The notes: generated by a model from the letters alone, not told the origin. DNA of 7,406 nt from an uncultured Chlorobiota bacterium (GCA_946481475.1 CAMLOB010000177.1:1-7406), one strand, 5' to 3'. Shown: positions 1 to 6,938, counted from the stretch's first letter. Numbers and translations: made by a program.

Positions 1-1752
1 AAGGTCGACATAGTAGGGGGGATTCCAGGGCATCAGTGCCGAGGGAATGTGCTCGAAGCCTTTGATGAGCAGACCGACCTCATCGTTGGTCGAGGGGGAG
101 ACCGGACCGCGAACGGTGTCCATGCCCCGCTCGCGCAACCAGTCGGTGGCGGCGTTCAGCAGGGCGTTGGCAACATTCTGATCGTTCACCGATTCGAAGA
201 AACCGAAGAAGCCGAGCCGGTCGTTGTAGGTTTGGTTATGCGTGTGGTTCACGATTGCGGCGATGCGCCCCACCGACTCCCCTTCGCGTTCGGCAAGGAA
301 GAGCTTGATCTCGGCATGTTTGTAGAACGGATTCTTTGCCGTGTCGATCAGCCGCATCCGGTCCATCTCGATCGGCGCAATCCAGTTCTTCTCTCCGTCG
401 TGGAGACGCCAGACCATGCGGACAAATTCCTTGTTCCCTTTGCGTCCGGAGACCTCGCGAATGGCAATGTCTCCCTCCACCGGCAACGGTCCGCTCGGGA
501 AAGCCCCCTCTTCGATCTCCCGCATCTCCTCGGCCGCTGCCGCCCCGGCATCCCTGTCGAGCAGACCCATCTGCGTTCCGATGTCCTCGAACAGGTGAAG
601 GATCTTGTCCAGATGTTCCTTCTCGTGCGTGGCCATCACCGAACAGCGCATCATCTGATAGCCCTGCATCACGCCGGGAGTGATAAAGGCGTTGACGAAG
701 ACCCCTGCGTCGAAGAGGCGCCGCCAGAAGATGAAGGCGAGCGTATCGTCGCCGACGATCACCGGGATAACGCCGGTGATCCCGTCGATCACCTTGTATC
801 CCATCTCCTTGAACCCGTTCCGCAGATAGTCGGCGTTCGACTTCAGCCGCTCGAGCCGTTGCGGTTCTTCCCGGATGATCTTCAGCGCTTCAATCGCCGA
901 GGCGACCGAGGCCGGAGTGGGGGAAGCTGAGAAGATGAGGGCCGGAGAAGTATGCTTGATATAGTTGATCACCCGCTCGTCGCCGACGACCCATCCGCCG
1001 AGCGAGGCGAGCGACTTGGAGAAGGTTCCCATCGTCAGATCGGTCTCTTCCTCCAGACCGAAGTAGCTGGCGGTCCCCCGTCCCCCCTTGCCGATCACCC
1101 CGAGCGCGTGGGCATCGTCGACCATCAGGCGCGCACCGTACTTCTTTGCGATCTCGGTCAGGCGGGGAAGATCGACGATGGTGCCGGTAGTCGAGAAGAC
1201 GCCGTCGGTGACGATCAACTTTCCGGCATCCTCCGGCAACTTGGAAATGCGCCGCTCCAGATCGTCCATGTCTCCATGTTTGTAGCGGACGACCTCACCG
1301 AACGCCCCCTTGGCCATCAGATTGGCCGCAACGATACAGGCATGATTGTCCCGGTCGGAGATAACGTAGTCGCCACGACCGACAAGAGAAGGGATAACGC
1401 CCTGGGCGGTCTGATACCCGGTGGAGAAGAGAAGACAGGCCTCCTTCCCCATGTAGTCGGCCAGCTCGCGCTCCAGTTCCTCATGCAGACTGACGGTGCC
1501 GGTCAGATAGCGTGACCCCGAGCAACTTGTGCCGTACTGATCGATCGCCCGCTTCGCCGCCTCCATCACGCGGGGATGTCCGGTCAGGCCGAGATAGTTG
1601 TTCGATCCGGCCATGATCACTTCCCGCCCTTCAATCCGCACAACCGGCCCTTCGTTCTCTTCGATGGCGCGGAAGTAGGGATAATAGCCGGCCTCCTTGA
1701 CATCGTCGGCTCGGGTAAAGTCACGACATTTCTGAAAGATGTCCACGTACAT
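1..1752 (-). CDS. Serine palmitoyltransferase-like PLP enzyme fused to a YghO/GNAT-type acyltransferase domain (3' end outside window)
   Basis: The frame is open for 584 codons from ATG at 1752 to the left edge; I read every codon and found no stop. Residues about 20-400 form an alpha-oxoamine synthase (fold-type I PLP) domain: PYF near the N-terminus, [19 protein letters not shown] with the PLP-stacking His137, DDAH (Asp212, His215) and the Schiff-base lysine Lys246 in [11 protein letters not shown]. The GYYPYF and [11 protein letters not shown] segments resemble bacterial serine palmitoyltransferases (Bacteroides type) more than KBL or BioF. That family condenses serine with a fatty acyl thioester to 3-ketosphinganine in the cytosol. 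After an Ala/Glu-rich linker (about 397-425), residues 428-584 resemble the YghO/GNAT family: LGFFGFFES (513-521), [11 protein letters not shown] (548-558) and MPWNPPYY (574-581). YghO proteins run nearly 400 residues, so roughly 200 are probably missing. Inference: one protein making and N-acylating the sphingoid base. The exact substrate is unproven; KBL-like activity remains possible. Confidence 0.88.
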   Translation of the reverse strand, partial: MYVDIFQKCRDFTRADDVKEAGYYPYFRAIEENEGPVVRIEGREVIMAGSNNYLGLTGHPRVMEAAKRAIDQYGTSCSGSRYLTGTVSLHEELERELADYMGKEACLLFSTGYQTAQGVIPSLVGRGDYVISDRDNHACIVAANLMAKGAFGEVVRYKHGDMDDLERRISKLPEDAGKLIVTDGVFSTTGTIVDLPRLTEIAKKYGARLMVDDAHALGVIGKGGRGTASYFGLEEETDLTMGTFSKSLASLGGWVVGDERVINYIKHTSPALIFSASPTPASVASAIEALKIIREEPQRLERLKSNADYLRNGFKEMGYKVIDGITGVIPVIVGDDTLAFIFWRRLFDAGVFVNAFITPGVMQGYQMMRCSVMATHEKEHLDKILHLFEDIGTQMGLLDRDAGAAAAEEMREIEEGAFPSGPLPVEGDIAIREVSGRKGNKEFVRMVWRLHDGEKNWIAPIEMDRMRLIDTAKNPFYKHAEIKLFLAEREGESVGRIAAIVNHTHNQTYNDRLGFFGFFESVNDQNVANALLNAATDWLRERGMDTVRGPVSPSTNDEVGLLIKGFEHIPSALMPWNPPYYVDL

Positions 1753-1753
1753 G

Positions 1754-1760
1754 CTCCTTT
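1754..1760 (-). promoter_or_regulatory. Ribosome binding site of the SPT-like fusion gene; questions the start codon
   Basis: On the minus strand the sequence AAAGGAG is followed after one base by ATG (1752-1750) and after seven bases by an in-frame GTG (1746-1744). Seven bases is normal spacing, one base is too tight. The GTG two codons downstream may therefore be the true start, shortening the protein by two residues. I kept the ATG as the conventional outer boundary. Confidence 0.55.
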
Positions 1761-1822
1761 CTATAACGAGAGATATTGTTTCTTCTGCAAGACCGTAAAG
1801 TTAGCACCTTCAGCAAAGTGAG

Positions 1823-1896
1823 ATTCAAAATGGAAAATTCAAAATGAAAATTTCAGCAAGCGTTTCAGCCCTTGTTTTGAATTTTGCATTTTTAAT
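1823..1896. repeat. AT-rich heptad-repeat palindrome in the divergent intergenic region
   Basis: The left arm (1823-1844) and right arm (1875-1896) are inverted copies: 20 of 22 positions pair, with mismatches at 1826/1893 and 1833/1886, around a 30-base loop. Both arms show a 7-base period built from units such as ATTCAAA, ATGGAAA, AATTAAA and AATGCAA, and the heptads continue to about 1905. It is much more AT-rich than its surroundings. The right arm ends 14 bases before the start codon of the DUF488 gene. It lies between divergent promoters, so a terminator role is unlikely. It looks like a small dispersed or slippage-generated repeat of unknown function. The loop also holds a direct repeat of TTTCAGC (1851-1857 and 1863-1869). 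Confidence 0.75.
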
Positions 1897-1910
1897 TTTT
1901 CATTGTTCCC

Positions 1911-2414
1911 ATGTCTTCCGAATCCACCAGAACGATCTACACGGTCGGTCATTCAACCCGGCAACGGTCCGAACTGGCCGCATTGCTGAGGCATTACGGC
2001 ATCGACACGCTGGTCGATATCAGGGCGATTCCCTATTCGCGCTTCAATCCCCAGTTCAATCTGGAGACGATGATCGCGGAGTTCCCGAAGACCGGCATCG
2101 CCTACGAACATCTGGCTTCTCTTGGCGGAAAGCGTCCCTCGAAGGAGGTGATGGCCCAGGCAAAATCGTGCAGCGACCGGTCACGCGGATTTGCAGGCTA
2201 TATGGAGACCGAAGAGTTCCGTCAGGGACTTGAACACGTCCTGGATCTGGCACGCCGCGGAAAAAGGGTCGCGTTGATGTGCGGCGAACTCCGTCCGGAA
2301 CATTGTCATCGCTTCCAGGTAGCCGACGCCATCCAAAGGGAAGGGGGGCAAGTCAGCCATATCGTTTCGGAAGATGATCTGCGGGATCATCCTGCAAACC
2401 TCTTCACCTACTGA
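1911..2414 (+). CDS. DUF488 family protein
   Basis: A 167-residue protein with the full DUF488 signature: TVGHST (11-16), VDIRAIPYSRFNP (35-47), LGGKR (71-75), GFAGYM (93-98) and the hallmark C-terminal ALMCGELRPEHCHR (121-134) with Cys124, Glu126, Cys132, His133 and Arg134. Length is normal for the family, and no signal peptide or membrane segment is visible, so it is probably cytosolic. The biochemical role is not established; the conserved Cys/His/Arg cluster suggests a binding or catalytic site. The start fits because the family usually opens just before the TIGHS motif, but there is no Shine-Dalgarno: the bases before the ATG are the T-rich tail of the heptad repeat. It is followed after 28 bases by the DUF421 gene, probably in one transcript. 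Confidence 0.9.
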   Translation: MSSESTRTIYTVGHSTRQRSELAALLRHYGIDTLVDIRAIPYSRFNPQFNLETMIAEFPKTGIAYEHLASLGGKRPSKEVMAQAKSCSDRSRGFAGYMETEEFRQGLEHVLDLARRGKRVALMCGELRPEHCHRFQVADAIQREGGQVSHIVSEDDLRDHPANLFTY

Positions 2415-2442
2415 TCTTTTCTCCTCTTCAAACGGAGACATC

Positions 2443-2964
2443 ATGGCCGAATGGATCAACACGAACTGGGACACCGTCGGTATGGTTGCCCTCTCGGCAG
2501 TCGGCATCTACGCCGCCGTCATTCTCTTCACGCGGATTGTCGGTCTGCGGAGCTTCTCGAAAATGTCCGGCTTCGACTTCGCCATGACCATCGCCGTCGG
2601 CTCGGTCATCGCTTCGACACTTCTGACAAAGAATCCTCCTCTGCTTCAGGGAATCGCAGGACTGGCCTCCATCTATGCTTTGCAACTCCTGATTTCCCTC
2701 CTCAGGAAAGCAACTCCGTTCGAGAAGATGGTCGACAACAGCCCTTTGCTGCTGATGGAGGGAAAGAATATTTGTTGGCACAATATGAAAAAGGGAAGGA
2801 TCACGGAGGACGACCTTCGGGCCAAGCTGCGGGAGGCGAATATCCTGCATCCGGATCAGATCCGGGCCGTTGTGCTGGAGACGACCGGGGACATGTCGGT
2901 GATCCACAGCAACGACCCGGAGGATGAACTTCACGAAGACCTGTTGCAGGGAGTCAGACGTTGA
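2443..2964 (+). CDS. DUF421 (YetF-like) membrane protein
   Basis: A 173-residue protein matching DUF421/YetF. Three N-terminal membrane helices (about 13-33, 44-62 and 66-87) include the family pattern RIVGLRSFSKMSGFDFA (31-47) and a small-residue helix with AVGSVIAST. A soluble, probably cytosolic C-terminal domain follows, with PLLLMEGKNI (101-110), an acidic helix at 121-134 and AVVLETTGDMSVI (142-154). The ATG at 2443 is chosen over an earlier in-frame ATG at 2374 because it has CGGAG five bases upstream, does not overlap the DUF488 gene, and starts just before the first helix. Family function is poorly defined; Bacillus YetF-type members have been linked to spores and membranes. The length is at the short end of the family but complete. 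No link to the sphingolipid or two-component genes is visible. Confidence 0.88.
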   Translation: MAEWINTNWDTVGMVALSAVGIYAAVILFTRIVGLRSFSKMSGFDFAMTIAVGSVIASTLLTKNPPLLQGIAGLASIYALQLLISLLRKATPFEKMVDNSPLLLMEGKNICWHNMKKGRITEDDLRAKLREANILHPDQIRAVVLETTGDMSVIHSNDPEDELHEDLLQGVRR

Positions 2965-2975
2965 GGGTTTTGGTC

Positions 2976-2999
2976 GGGAAGGGGATCTCTTCTCTTTTT
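2976..2999 (+). terminator. Possible rho-independent terminator after the DUF421 gene
   Basis: Twelve bases after the DUF421 stop codon, GGGAAGGG (2976-2983) can pair with CTCTTCTC (2987-2994) around a GAT loop, with two G-U pairs, followed by five T (2995-2999). The stem is weak and only oriented for plus-strand transcription. It lies in the 46-base gap between convergent genes, where a terminator is expected. Confidence 0.35.
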
Positions 3000-3010
3000 C
3001 GATCAGGCCT

Positions 3011-5131
3011 TCAATCACCGGCCGACAACAGCAGGCGCACCCGTGTTCCTCCTTGCCCAGGTGTTTCCGTTTTCATTGAACCTCCTACAATCTCCATCAT
3101 CGTGCCGTGCAGTTTCAGTCCCCGACCCGTTCCCGAAGATGAAGTGACCGATGGAGTCGGCAGTCCGACCCCATTATCCTCGACGATCAATTCGATCCGG
3201 TTATCCGCCCGATTCAGGCACAGGCCGATCAGCAGATCGACCGGACGGGACGGATTGTCTCCGCCGGCATGGCGTGCGGCATTTCGCACGGCCTCCCGTG
3301 CTGCCTGGTAGAGCGTTTCAGCAGCCAGGGGAGGGAGGGAAGAGACGGCCACATCGATCCCCTCGTCAACGTTCCACTTCACCTTGGCAAACGTATTGCG
3401 GAACTCATCTTCAAGCAATCGCCGGAACGTCCGGACAAAGCCCGCACGTTCGATCGACTCGATAACGGAGACGGGAAGATCGCGAAGCAGATCGGAGACG
3501 AGGCGGTGGATATCCCCCAGAGTGGCGACGGCTTCATCCCGGTTTGCATCGTTGCGCAATGCCAGCATTGCCGCGTGAATCTGCGGCAGCACCTCGTCGT
3601 GAAGCAACCGGCGCACGCGAATTTCCTGCACACGATTCTCGGAGAGTCGTTCTCCCTGCAATCGGGTCAGATGATCGGCCATTCGCTTGCGGATCAGAAT
3701 TTCCAGGAATCTCTCGCACGCTCCGCGAGCCAGCTCCAGCTCCTCTCTGGTATACAGCCCGCCGTCTTCCTTTTCGCCAAGCACAAGCAGTCCCGCCATT
3801 CCTTCCCCGCTCCAGAGTCCGATCACCGTATATTCTTCTTCACCTCCCGACGGAGAGGACATGACAGCAATGGAACCGGGATCGGGAGAACGGGGAAGGA
3901 ACTCTTCAATCGGAATGGTGGGTATCTCCGGAAAAGCAAGGGGAGAAAAGAGAGGGGAGGCGGACTCAACCGGAAAAAGTCCGCCGGAACGAGCGTTCAG
4001 CACGTCCCGACAGAGAAGCCGGAAGGAACGGGCGGTCTCCTCTTCAACACTGTTTCTCGTATCGGTGGTTTCCTTCGCCAGAACAAGAAAGGACCGCAGA
4101 TCATCCAGATATCTGTCCCGCTCGAGAATCGAACGCCGGGTAAGGAAAGCATAGAGGACGGCCAGCGAGACGATGGAGCCGAGAACTCCGTAGATACCGG
4201 GAATACGCAGCCAAATGGCGACCGCAGCACCGGCTCCGATTCCTCCTCCCATCAGCAGAACGCCACGCCATCGTTTCAGAAATCCCCGGCGGGGAATCAC
4301 GACGCCCGTAAAGATCTCGTAGCGAACGATAGCCTCTCCCAACAGAAGAAGAGCGGCCGTCACCAGAAAGAGAATCGCAAGATCATATCCCCGAAAGGCA
4401 AACAACTGTTCGGCAAGCAACACCGGCTGCCGACCTGTCCGGACCACCTGCAGGAAGAGAGCTCCGACAACCAGGACAATTCCGGTTTGCGCTCCGGTGG
4501 CCGCAACCAGCCAGGGACGGGCCCGCATCCGTGCGGCGTCACCACTCTCCCGTCCGGTCGGTTTCAGATTCCGCAGAGTGATCAGGGCGGCACCATAGCA
4601 GAGCAGCAGATAGAATATATAGAGAATGAACAATACCGGCCATTCCCCACCGCTGTATATCGAGGCATAGAGGTGCTCACGGTCGTGAATGCTTTGATAG
4701 GGACCGGAGAGAACCGCTGCTACGGAGTAGTTGTGGAAGAGGAGCAGACCGATACCGATCAGCATCACAAGAAGGACACCAGCGGTAATGCGGAGAACGA
4801 CTCCCCCCGGATTCTCTCCTTTCCGGAAATACCCGGCAAACCAGAGCATCGTGCCGTACCATGCGAGGGGAAGAAGGGTAATCGGCACCCACCCGATCTG
4901 CTCGGGAATCCGCATCTCCCGGAGCAGATGGGGAAGCAGGCCGTACAGCATCGCCGTGTGAAAGGTGAAGAAGAGGCCGGCCGCCAGAAGACTGAGACCG
5001 GCCAGCCAGACGCCGGGACTCCGCTCTTCGGCACTTGTAAGGACGGTAACGCCGAGCCAGACCGGCACAACCACATTGAACAGGGAAAGAGTAAAGGCAG
5101 CCCCGCCAATCAGATCAAAGTTTGCCGTCAT
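3011..5131 (-). CDS. Membrane-bound sensor histidine kinase, HisKA_3/NarL-partner class
   Basis: About 706 residues. The N-terminal half has 8-9 hydrophobic segments (about 5-30, 41-64, 80-100, 113-133, 163-186, 208-230, 249-269, 292-307, 313-330) with no recognised sensor family. Residues about 350-490 look like a degenerate GAF-type domain. The dimerisation helix holds the phospho-acceptor His511 in LLHDEVLPQIHA. The ATPase domain (about 595-703) shows the N box (Asn617 in REAVRNAARHA), the G1 box VEDNGVGL (Asp652, Gly654, Gly656) and a G2 box GTGRGLKLHG (from Gly667). It should autophosphorylate and pass phosphate to the regulator encoded just upstream. The start at 5131 is chosen because it overlaps the regulator's stop as ATGA. 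In-frame ATGs at 5140 (GGGGAG ten bases upstream) and 5149 are alternatives, adding 3 or 6 residues. The Gln of the usual HDxxxQ motif is one position late. The stimulus is unknown. Confidence 0.9.
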   Translation of the reverse strand: MTANFDLIGGAAFTLSLFNVVVPVWLGVTVLTSAEERSPGVWLAGLSLLAAGLFFTFHTAMLYGLLPHLLREMRIPEQIGWVPITLLPLAWYGTMLWFAGYFRKGENPGGVVLRITAGVLLVMLIGIGLLLFHNYSVAAVLSGPYQSIHDREHLYASIYSGGEWPVLFILYIFYLLLCYGAALITLRNLKPTGRESGDAARMRARPWLVAATGAQTGIVLVVGALFLQVVRTGRQPVLLAEQLFAFRGYDLAILFLVTAALLLLGEAIVRYEIFTGVVIPRRGFLKRWRGVLLMGGGIGAGAAVAIWLRIPGIYGVLGSIVSLAVLYAFLTRRSILERDRYLDDLRSFLVLAKETTDTRNSVEEETARSFRLLCRDVLNARSGGLFPVESASPLFSPLAFPEIPTIPIEEFLPRSPDPGSIAVMSSPSGGEEEYTVIGLWSGEGMAGLLVLGEKEDGGLYTREELELARGACERFLEILIRKRMADHLTRLQGERLSENRVQEIRVRRLLHDEVLPQIHAAMLALRNDANRDEAVATLGDIHRLVSDLLRDLPVSVIESIERAGFVRTFRRLLEDEFRNTFAKVKWNVDEGIDVAVSSLPPLAAETLYQAAREAVRNAARHAGGDNPSRPVDLLIGLCLNRADNRIELIVEDNGVGLPTPSVTSSSGTGRGLKLHGTMMEIVGGSMKTETPGQGGTRVRLLLSAGD

Positions 5132-5865
5132 CGGATCCATTCCACCCATTCTCCCCGTTCGTTCCGGACCAACGCCTCTCCCCGGGCGTTCCAGCGTATC
5201 ATCCTCCCTTCTCTGACGATGATGGCCACACGGGTCCGGGCGATCTTTTCATCGGTCGTCGACTCGTTCAGTCCCCAGGCAGCATAGATCTGGCCGTTTG
5301 TCCTGCTGATCGTCCTCTTGTCCCTGAACCCGAAGCTTCGGGCAATCTGCTCGTTGCTCATGCCGGCGGCAATCATCCGGGCCACTTCCCGCTCGTTCGG
5401 TTCCAGCAATTCCATCGGCGAGGCGTCATCCTTCTGCCGCACTTCCCGCACCCGGACCTCCACATCCGGATCGATAAAGCTTCTCCCCTCGACCGCATCC
5501 CGCAACAGGGGGAGGATCATCTCCGGCAGAAGGTAATTGGTCTTGCGAACGTAAGCGTAGTGGCTGAGAATACCGCTGCGCCGGAAGGTCCTGTAGTATT
5601 CGTCATCGTCCTGAATCGAGTAGAAGAGAAGGGGCATTCTCGGGAACTCCCTCCGGATGTTCACTCCCGCCTCGATACCGTTGATCGCCCCGGCAAGTCC
5701 TACATCCAGCAATACCGCTCCCGGCTCTCTTTCCAGACAAAGATTCAACCCTTGCTCTCCGGTATCACACTCCCCGATGACGCGAACATCTCCTGTCCTC
5801 TCCAGACCTTTAACCAGTGCCGAGCGGAGTTTCGGGTTATCCTCAACGACAAGAAGATCTATCAT
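5128..5865 (-). CDS. NarL/LuxR-type DNA-binding response regulator with C-terminal extension
   Basis: 245 residues. The receiver domain (1-about 125) has the acidic pair Glu8-Asp9, phospho-acceptor Asp54 in VLLDVGL, Ser83 at the usual Thr/Ser site and Lys108. A LuxR-type helix-turn-helix follows at about 153-200, beginning LEPNEREVARMIAAGMSNEQIA. Its recognition part, FGFRDKRTISRTNGQIYAAWGL in two overlapping pieces (178-190, 186-199), differs from the usual EKTVKxH pattern. About 45 residues follow the helix-turn-helix, ending in a Trp- and Gly-containing tail (RWNARGE, NERGEWVEW) not seen in ordinary NarL proteins. The gene overlaps the downstream kinase by ATGA, so the two are translationally coupled and a cognate pair. 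The start is fixed by the family opening MIDLLVVEDN; no convincing Shine-Dalgarno precedes it. It probably binds the divergent region just upstream, which is inference. Confidence 0.92.
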   Translation of the reverse strand: MIDLLVVEDNPKLRSALVKGLERTGDVRVIGECDTGEQGLNLCLEREPGAVLLDVGLAGAINGIEAGVNIRREFPRMPLLFYSIQDDDEYYRTFRRSGILSHYAYVRKTNYLLPEMILPLLRDAVEGRSFIDPDVEVRVREVRQKDDASPMELLEPNEREVARMIAAGMSNEQIARSFGFRDKRTISRTNGQIYAAWGLNESTTDEKIARTRVAIIVREGRMIRWNARGEALVRNERGEWVEWIR

Positions 5866-6062
5866 CTCTGACCATATAATAATATAGATAACAATCCGGG
5901 TGTCCGTTTCGGAAAGTAGGAAAGAGCCCCGACCCGACGAAGCACCTGAGTGCTTCCGATTCCGGATTCAGGGACCGTCGGTCTGAAAAGGGAAGAGACG
6001 ATCTTGGTCGCATCAAACAGCTCAGCGACCAACGAACCGTTTCACCAAACGACATCCGGACT
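5866..6062. promoter_or_regulatory. Divergent regulatory region between the response regulator and the membrane-protein pair
   Basis: A short AT island (about 5873-5893) sits beside the regulator start. It contains a perfect plus-strand TATAAT (5875-5880) with no good -35 partner, and on the minus strand reads as TATTAT-like -10 candidates close to the regulator's start codon. The remainder toward 6062 is GC-richer and full of inverted repeats. Promoters for both divergent transcripts are expected here but I cannot place their start sites. Confidence 0.4.
5939..6051 (+). promoter_or_regulatory. Cluster of four inverted repeats upstream of the membrane-protein genes
   Basis: Read in order: GAAGCAC/GTGCTTC (5939-5945, 5950-5956; 7 perfect pairs, loop CTGA); GACCG-T-CGGTC (5973-5983), extended by TCA/TGA across a two-base bulge (5968-5986); TTGGTCGC/GCGACCAA (6004-6011, 6025-6032; 8 perfect pairs, 13-base loop); and CGTTT/AAACG (6038-6042, 6047-6051; loop CACC), which ends 11 bases before the start codon. 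None is followed by a T tract, so these are not terminators. They could be a structured 5' leader RNA or dimeric operators. The GACCG-T-CGGTC dyad is the most operator-like. Confidence 0.4.
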
Positions 6063-6938
6063 ATGAAAGCCTACTTCAAACATCTCGACCGTCTGTTGCG
6101 GGGAGAGGCAACCAGCGACTCGGCGCTGAAATACGGGGGCGTGATGATCCCTCTGGACAAGATACTCCTGGTCAGCCTTCTGCTGGCCGCATTTTCCGGT
6201 CTCTGTATCGGTACCTTTTGTCTGATCAACGGAGCAGATGCCCAACTGCAACGAATGCTCTCCACTCTTTTCAAGGTTCCGATCCTCTTTTTTCTCACGC
6301 TCTTCATCACCTTTCCCTCTCTGTATGCTTTCAATGCAATTATCGGCACCCGACTTGAGATCACCTCGCTGTTGCGACTTCTGGTCTCGGCCATCGGCGT
6401 AATGGTTGCCGTCCTGGCATCGCTCGGTCCCATTGTCGCGTTCTTTTCGTTCAGCGCCACAAGCTATCCGTTCATGCTTCTGTTGAATGTGGCGGTATTT
6501 ACTGTGGCCGGGCTTCTCGGTTTTCGATTTCTGTACCGGACGCTTGACAGACTGCACATCCGCCGGGATACGGACCCGGAAAACCTTTCCGATACCGGAC
6601 CACTTTCCGAATTGCAGGAGCAAACCGCCGTGTCGATGGAATCGGAATGTGGAGAAGAGGAGGCCGAGGAAGGGTTCCGATGGCTGGGTGATACGCTTCA
6701 GCCGAGATCCTCGGTCCCCGGTCCGCTCGAGAAAACATCGAAGAGAGGGACCGATCCGAAAGTCAGGATGATGTTCCAGATCTGGATCCTGGTTTTCGGG
6801 CTGGTCGGCGCGCAGATGGGGTGGGTGCTTCGCCCCTTTATCGGTGACCCGGATGTTCCCTTCGAGTGGTTTGCTCCTCGCGAGTCGAGTTTCTTTGAAG
6901 CAATCATTGCCGCGCTGGAGCAGCTCTTCCTCTTTTGA
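6063..6938 (+). CDS. Conserved multi-pass membrane protein of unknown function (first of a tandem pair)
   Basis: 291 residues. Four hydrophobic segments (about 33-53, 69-92, 103-129, 135-157) are followed by a long polar, partly acidic linker (160-232, with an EEEAEEG run) and a fifth segment (236-258). Conserved-looking blocks are LLRGEAT (11-17), GLCIGTF (46-52), FKVPILFFLTLFITFPSLYA in two parts (70-82, 80-89), VLASLGPIVAFFS (117-129), TSYPF (133-137), and QMGWVLRPFIG (251-261), then FEWFAPRESSFFEA (267-280). From memory this is a family seen in Planctomycetes and other phyla, sometimes carrying the doubtful automatic name 'actin-binding WH2 domain-containing protein'; I see no WH2 motif. 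Function is unknown. The start is the first Met before the LLRGEAT block; its Shine-Dalgarno is weak. A related gene follows after 58 bases, probably in one transcript. Confidence 0.85.
   Translation: MKAYFKHLDRLLRGEATSDSALKYGGVMIPLDKILLVSLLLAAFSGLCIGTFCLINGADAQLQRMLSTLFKVPILFFLTLFITFPSLYAFNAIIGTRLEITSLLRLLVSAIGVMVAVLASLGPIVAFFSFSATSYPFMLLLNVAVFTVAGLLGFRFLYRTLDRLHIRRDTDPENLSDTGPLSELQEQTAVSMESECGEEEAEEGFRWLGDTLQPRSSVPGPLEKTSKRGTDPKVRMMFQIWILVFGLVGAQMGWVLRPFIGDPDVPFEWFAPRESSFFEAIIAALEQLFLF

Larger units (their letters stand above)
1753..1910. promoter_or_regulatory. Divergent intergenic region between the SPT-like fusion and the DUF488 gene
   Basis: These 158 bases must carry the promoters of both divergent genes. 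Apart from the palindrome and the minus-strand Shine-Dalgarno, I see only a weak minus-strand match to the Bacteroidota-type promoter: TAACTTTA (1803-1796) with a TTTG (1829-1826) 22 bases upstream. No clear sigma-70 pair is visible in the plus direction. The promoter assignment is a guess. Confidence 0.3.

Noticed and set aside
49..930. A 293-codon plus-strand open frame, with others at 952-1515 and 1576-1821
   Set aside because: All are antisense shadows of the SPT-like fusion gene, which is open across the whole interval with conserved motifs.
1..1752. Two separate adjacent genes (PLP enzyme and acyltransferase) joined by a missed stop or frameshift
   Set aside because: Codon-by-codon reading shows no stop, and the frame does not change across the linker (about 500-570). 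The protein reads smoothly from one domain to the other.
1823..1896. The palindrome as a bidirectional terminator
   Set aside because: It lies between two divergently starting genes, upstream of both, and has an AT-rich rather than GC-rich stem. A terminator is not expected there.
1844..2233. A plus-strand frame whose first 25 residues look like a signal peptide
   Set aside because: The hydrophobic start comes from translating the AT-rich heptad repeat, and the remainder is an out-of-frame reading of the DUF488 gene.
2428..3018. A 196-codon minus-strand frame opposite the DUF421 gene
   Set aside because: It is antisense to a well-supported DUF421 protein and has no recognisable features.
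3269..5287. A 672-codon plus-strand open frame opposite the kinase and the regulator's 3' end
   Set aside because: It is codon-aligned antisense to the histidine kinase. In that register a stop appears only where the kinase uses TTA, CTA or TCA, which are rare at this base composition. Its translation has no recognisable domain, while the minus strand encodes a complete kinase.
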